Origin: a bacterium
GTDB taxonomy: Bacteria; Patescibacteriota; Minisyncoccia; Phycocordibacterales; UBA6065
Length of the DNA stretch: 6,317 bases
Assembly: GCA_030648825.1 (NCBI GenBank)
Contig: JAUSGU010000028.1
Location: 1 to 6,317 of the forward strand
Direction of reading: 5' to 3'
Below are positions 5,129 to 6,317 of this stretch, piece by piece. Within the stretch, counting starts at the first letter, position 1. Each line of letters opens with the position of its first letter. The notes under the pieces were generated by a model. That model was not told the origin of the DNA. It searched no databases and saw nothing but the letters and a program-made list of their open reading frames with translations. The translations under genes were made by a program, and so were the position numbers.

Positions 5129-6317
5129 TTATTTCTTTGGTTTTTTGACGGTTATTCCGAGTTCTATGAGCTGTTCATCCGATACTTCAGAAGGCGCTCT
5201 CATCATCAGATCTCTACCCTCACCCGTCTTGGCAAAAGCAATTACTTCGCGGATATTCGGCTCATTTTGAATGATGGCCATAAGACGATCAATGCCCCAA
5301 GCAATACCGCCGTGAGGTGGAGCACCATAAGAAAATGCTTCGAGCATATGACCAAAACCGGCATCAATTTTCTCTGGAGTTTGTCCTATAATTTCGAGTA
5401 CCGCACGGAGAGCTTCGGCTTTGTGATTTCTGATAGAACCACCACCAATCTCAAAGCCATTCAACGTTATGTCGTATTGCGAGGTTAGAATATTTGCAAT
5501 AGTTTCTTTTTTCATGAGTGAATCTATATACTCAGGCTTTGGTGCAGAAAAAGGATTGTGGGTAAATGTCCAACCACCCTCCTCAGTCTTTTCAAAAAAT
5601 GGAAAATCTATAATCCAACAAAACGCTAGAAGATCTGGATCATTCTTATCCTTGCGAAGATCTGGTTTATCGCTATGATACTTTTCCATCGCTTCTTTAT
5701 ATGAAAAACGTGGAAACGGTATTTGCTGGATCTTTTTGTGAGGAGCAAGAGTTTTAATCAAATCAATAAACAGACGCTCATTTATAGATATAACGTCCTC
5801 TCTTTCAACAAAACTCATCTCAAGGTCGAGTTGGGTGAATTCGGGCTGACGATCACCGCGAGTATCTTCATCACGGAAACATTTAGCAAGCTGAAAATAA
5901 CGTTCCATACCAGCAACCATGAAAAGCTGTTTATATTGTTGTGGCGATTGAGGTAAAGCATAAAACTTGCCATTTTCTAGACGAGATGGCACAAGAAAAT
6001 TCCTCGAACCGGTATCAATTGTTGATTTAGTGAGAAGTGGTGTTTCAATCTCGGTAAAGTTTTCATTAGTAAGCCAGTTTCGCACAAACAAATTTACGGC
6101 ATGACGATTTTTGATATTTTTTTGCATTCTCGGACGGCGCAGGTCCAAATAACGATAAGTGAGTCTGGATTCCTCTCCAATCTCTCTACCATCGCTTCTC
6201 ACGTCTATAGGGGGTGTTTTTGCCTCATTTAGGACGTTTATAGCCAGTATTTCTAGCTCTATTGAGCCATTCTGCTTGTCTTTTTGTGTATTTTTGGCAG
6301 GACGCTCATTCACCTTG
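5129..6317 (-). CDS. aspS: Aspartyl-tRNA synthetase, partial (N-terminus beyond window), lacking the GAD domain
   Basis: Class IIb synthetase charging tRNA-Asp with aspartate in the cytoplasm. The frame is open to the window edge. A GTG at 6313 is possible on paper, but it lies inside the end of the anticodon-binding domain, so the true start lies outside. Counting that GTG codon as residue 1: the hinge and flank ESRLTYRYLDLRRP (48-61), motif 1 around EIETPLL (88-94), the flipping-loop segment, QSPQQYKQLFM (122-132), motif 2 with FRDED..GDRQPEFTQLDLE (147-165), GFEIGGGSIRNH (286-297) and motif 3 GGIAWGIDRL (335-344). These are bacterial-type signatures. However, DKPDLR (215-220) is followed after 12 residues by WIIDFP (233-238), where E. 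coli AspRS holds the roughly 120-residue GAD domain. The catalytic core is otherwise complete. Stop is TAA. Confidence 0.96.
   Translation of the reverse strand, partial: KVNERPAKNTQKDKQNGSIELEILAINVLNEAKTPPIDVRSDGREIGEESRLTYRYLDLRRPRMQKNIKNRHAVNLFVRNWLTNENFTEIETPLLTKSTIDTGSRNFLVPSRLENGKFYALPQSPQQYKQLFMVAGMERYFQLAKCFRDEDTRGDRQPEFTQLDLEMSFVEREDVISINERLFIDLIKTLAPHKKIQQIPFPRFSYKEAMEKYHSDKPDLRKDKNDPDLLAFCWIIDFPFFEKTEEGGWTFTHNPFSAPKPEYIDSLMKKETIANILTSQYDITLNGFEIGGGSIRNHKAEALRAVLEIIGQTPEKIDAGFGHMLEAFSYGAPPHGGIAWGIDRLMAIIQNEPNIREVIAFAKTGEGRDLMMRAPSEVSDEQLIELGITVKKPKK

Noticed and set aside
1..6317. CRISPR array, insertion sequence or phage genes
   Set aside because: No regularly spaced repeats, transposase motifs, or flanking inverted repeats with target duplications were seen on either strand.

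Overview
The window looks like a stretch of a small-genome bacterium of the Candidate Phyla Radiation (Patescibacteria, probably a Parcubacteria-type lineage). This placement is an inference from four things: the gene order, compact single-domain versions of housekeeping proteins, start codons without clear Shine-Dalgarno sequences, and divergent but intact core motifs. TGA is used as a stop (scpA, scpB, ftsW), which argues against the code-25 lineages (Gracilibacteria/SR1). All protein genes lie on the minus strand, so transcription runs from the right edge to the left.

Layout in transcription order: (1) aspS, aspartyl-tRNA synthetase, entering from the right edge and lacking its N-terminus. 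Its C-terminal half lacks the large GAD insertion domain usual in bacterial AspRS. (2) A 368-base gap, 4761-5128, which is not empty. It holds a startless 73-codon remnant of a PemK/MazF-family toxin, an 11-bp hairpin with a GC-rich stem (likely terminator), and a near-consensus sigma70-type promoter pointing the opposite way (+ strand) straight at that hairpin. (3) A tightly packed five-gene run: scpA, scpB, a D-Ala-D-Ala carboxypeptidase (PBP5-like, peptidase S11), ftsW and murG. The junctions are 12 nt, an 11-nt overlap, 18 nt and 30 nt, so it is very probably one operon. (4) A 181-base tail beyond murG with a GC-rich, strongly self-complementary block (about 51-160) followed by a T-rich tract on the + strand.

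The operon joins chromosome segregation with wall synthesis. ScpA and ScpB are the kleisin and winged-helix subunits of the SMC condensin. MurG makes lipid II on the inner membrane face, FtsW polymerises lipid II at the septum, and the carboxypeptidase trims the stem peptides outside the membrane. Co-transcription would couple chromosome organisation to division-linked peptidoglycan synthesis.

No complete new defence or mobile system is visible. The least explained parts are the two non-coding stretches (51-183 and 4784-4871), the toxin remnant, and the GAD-less AspRS.
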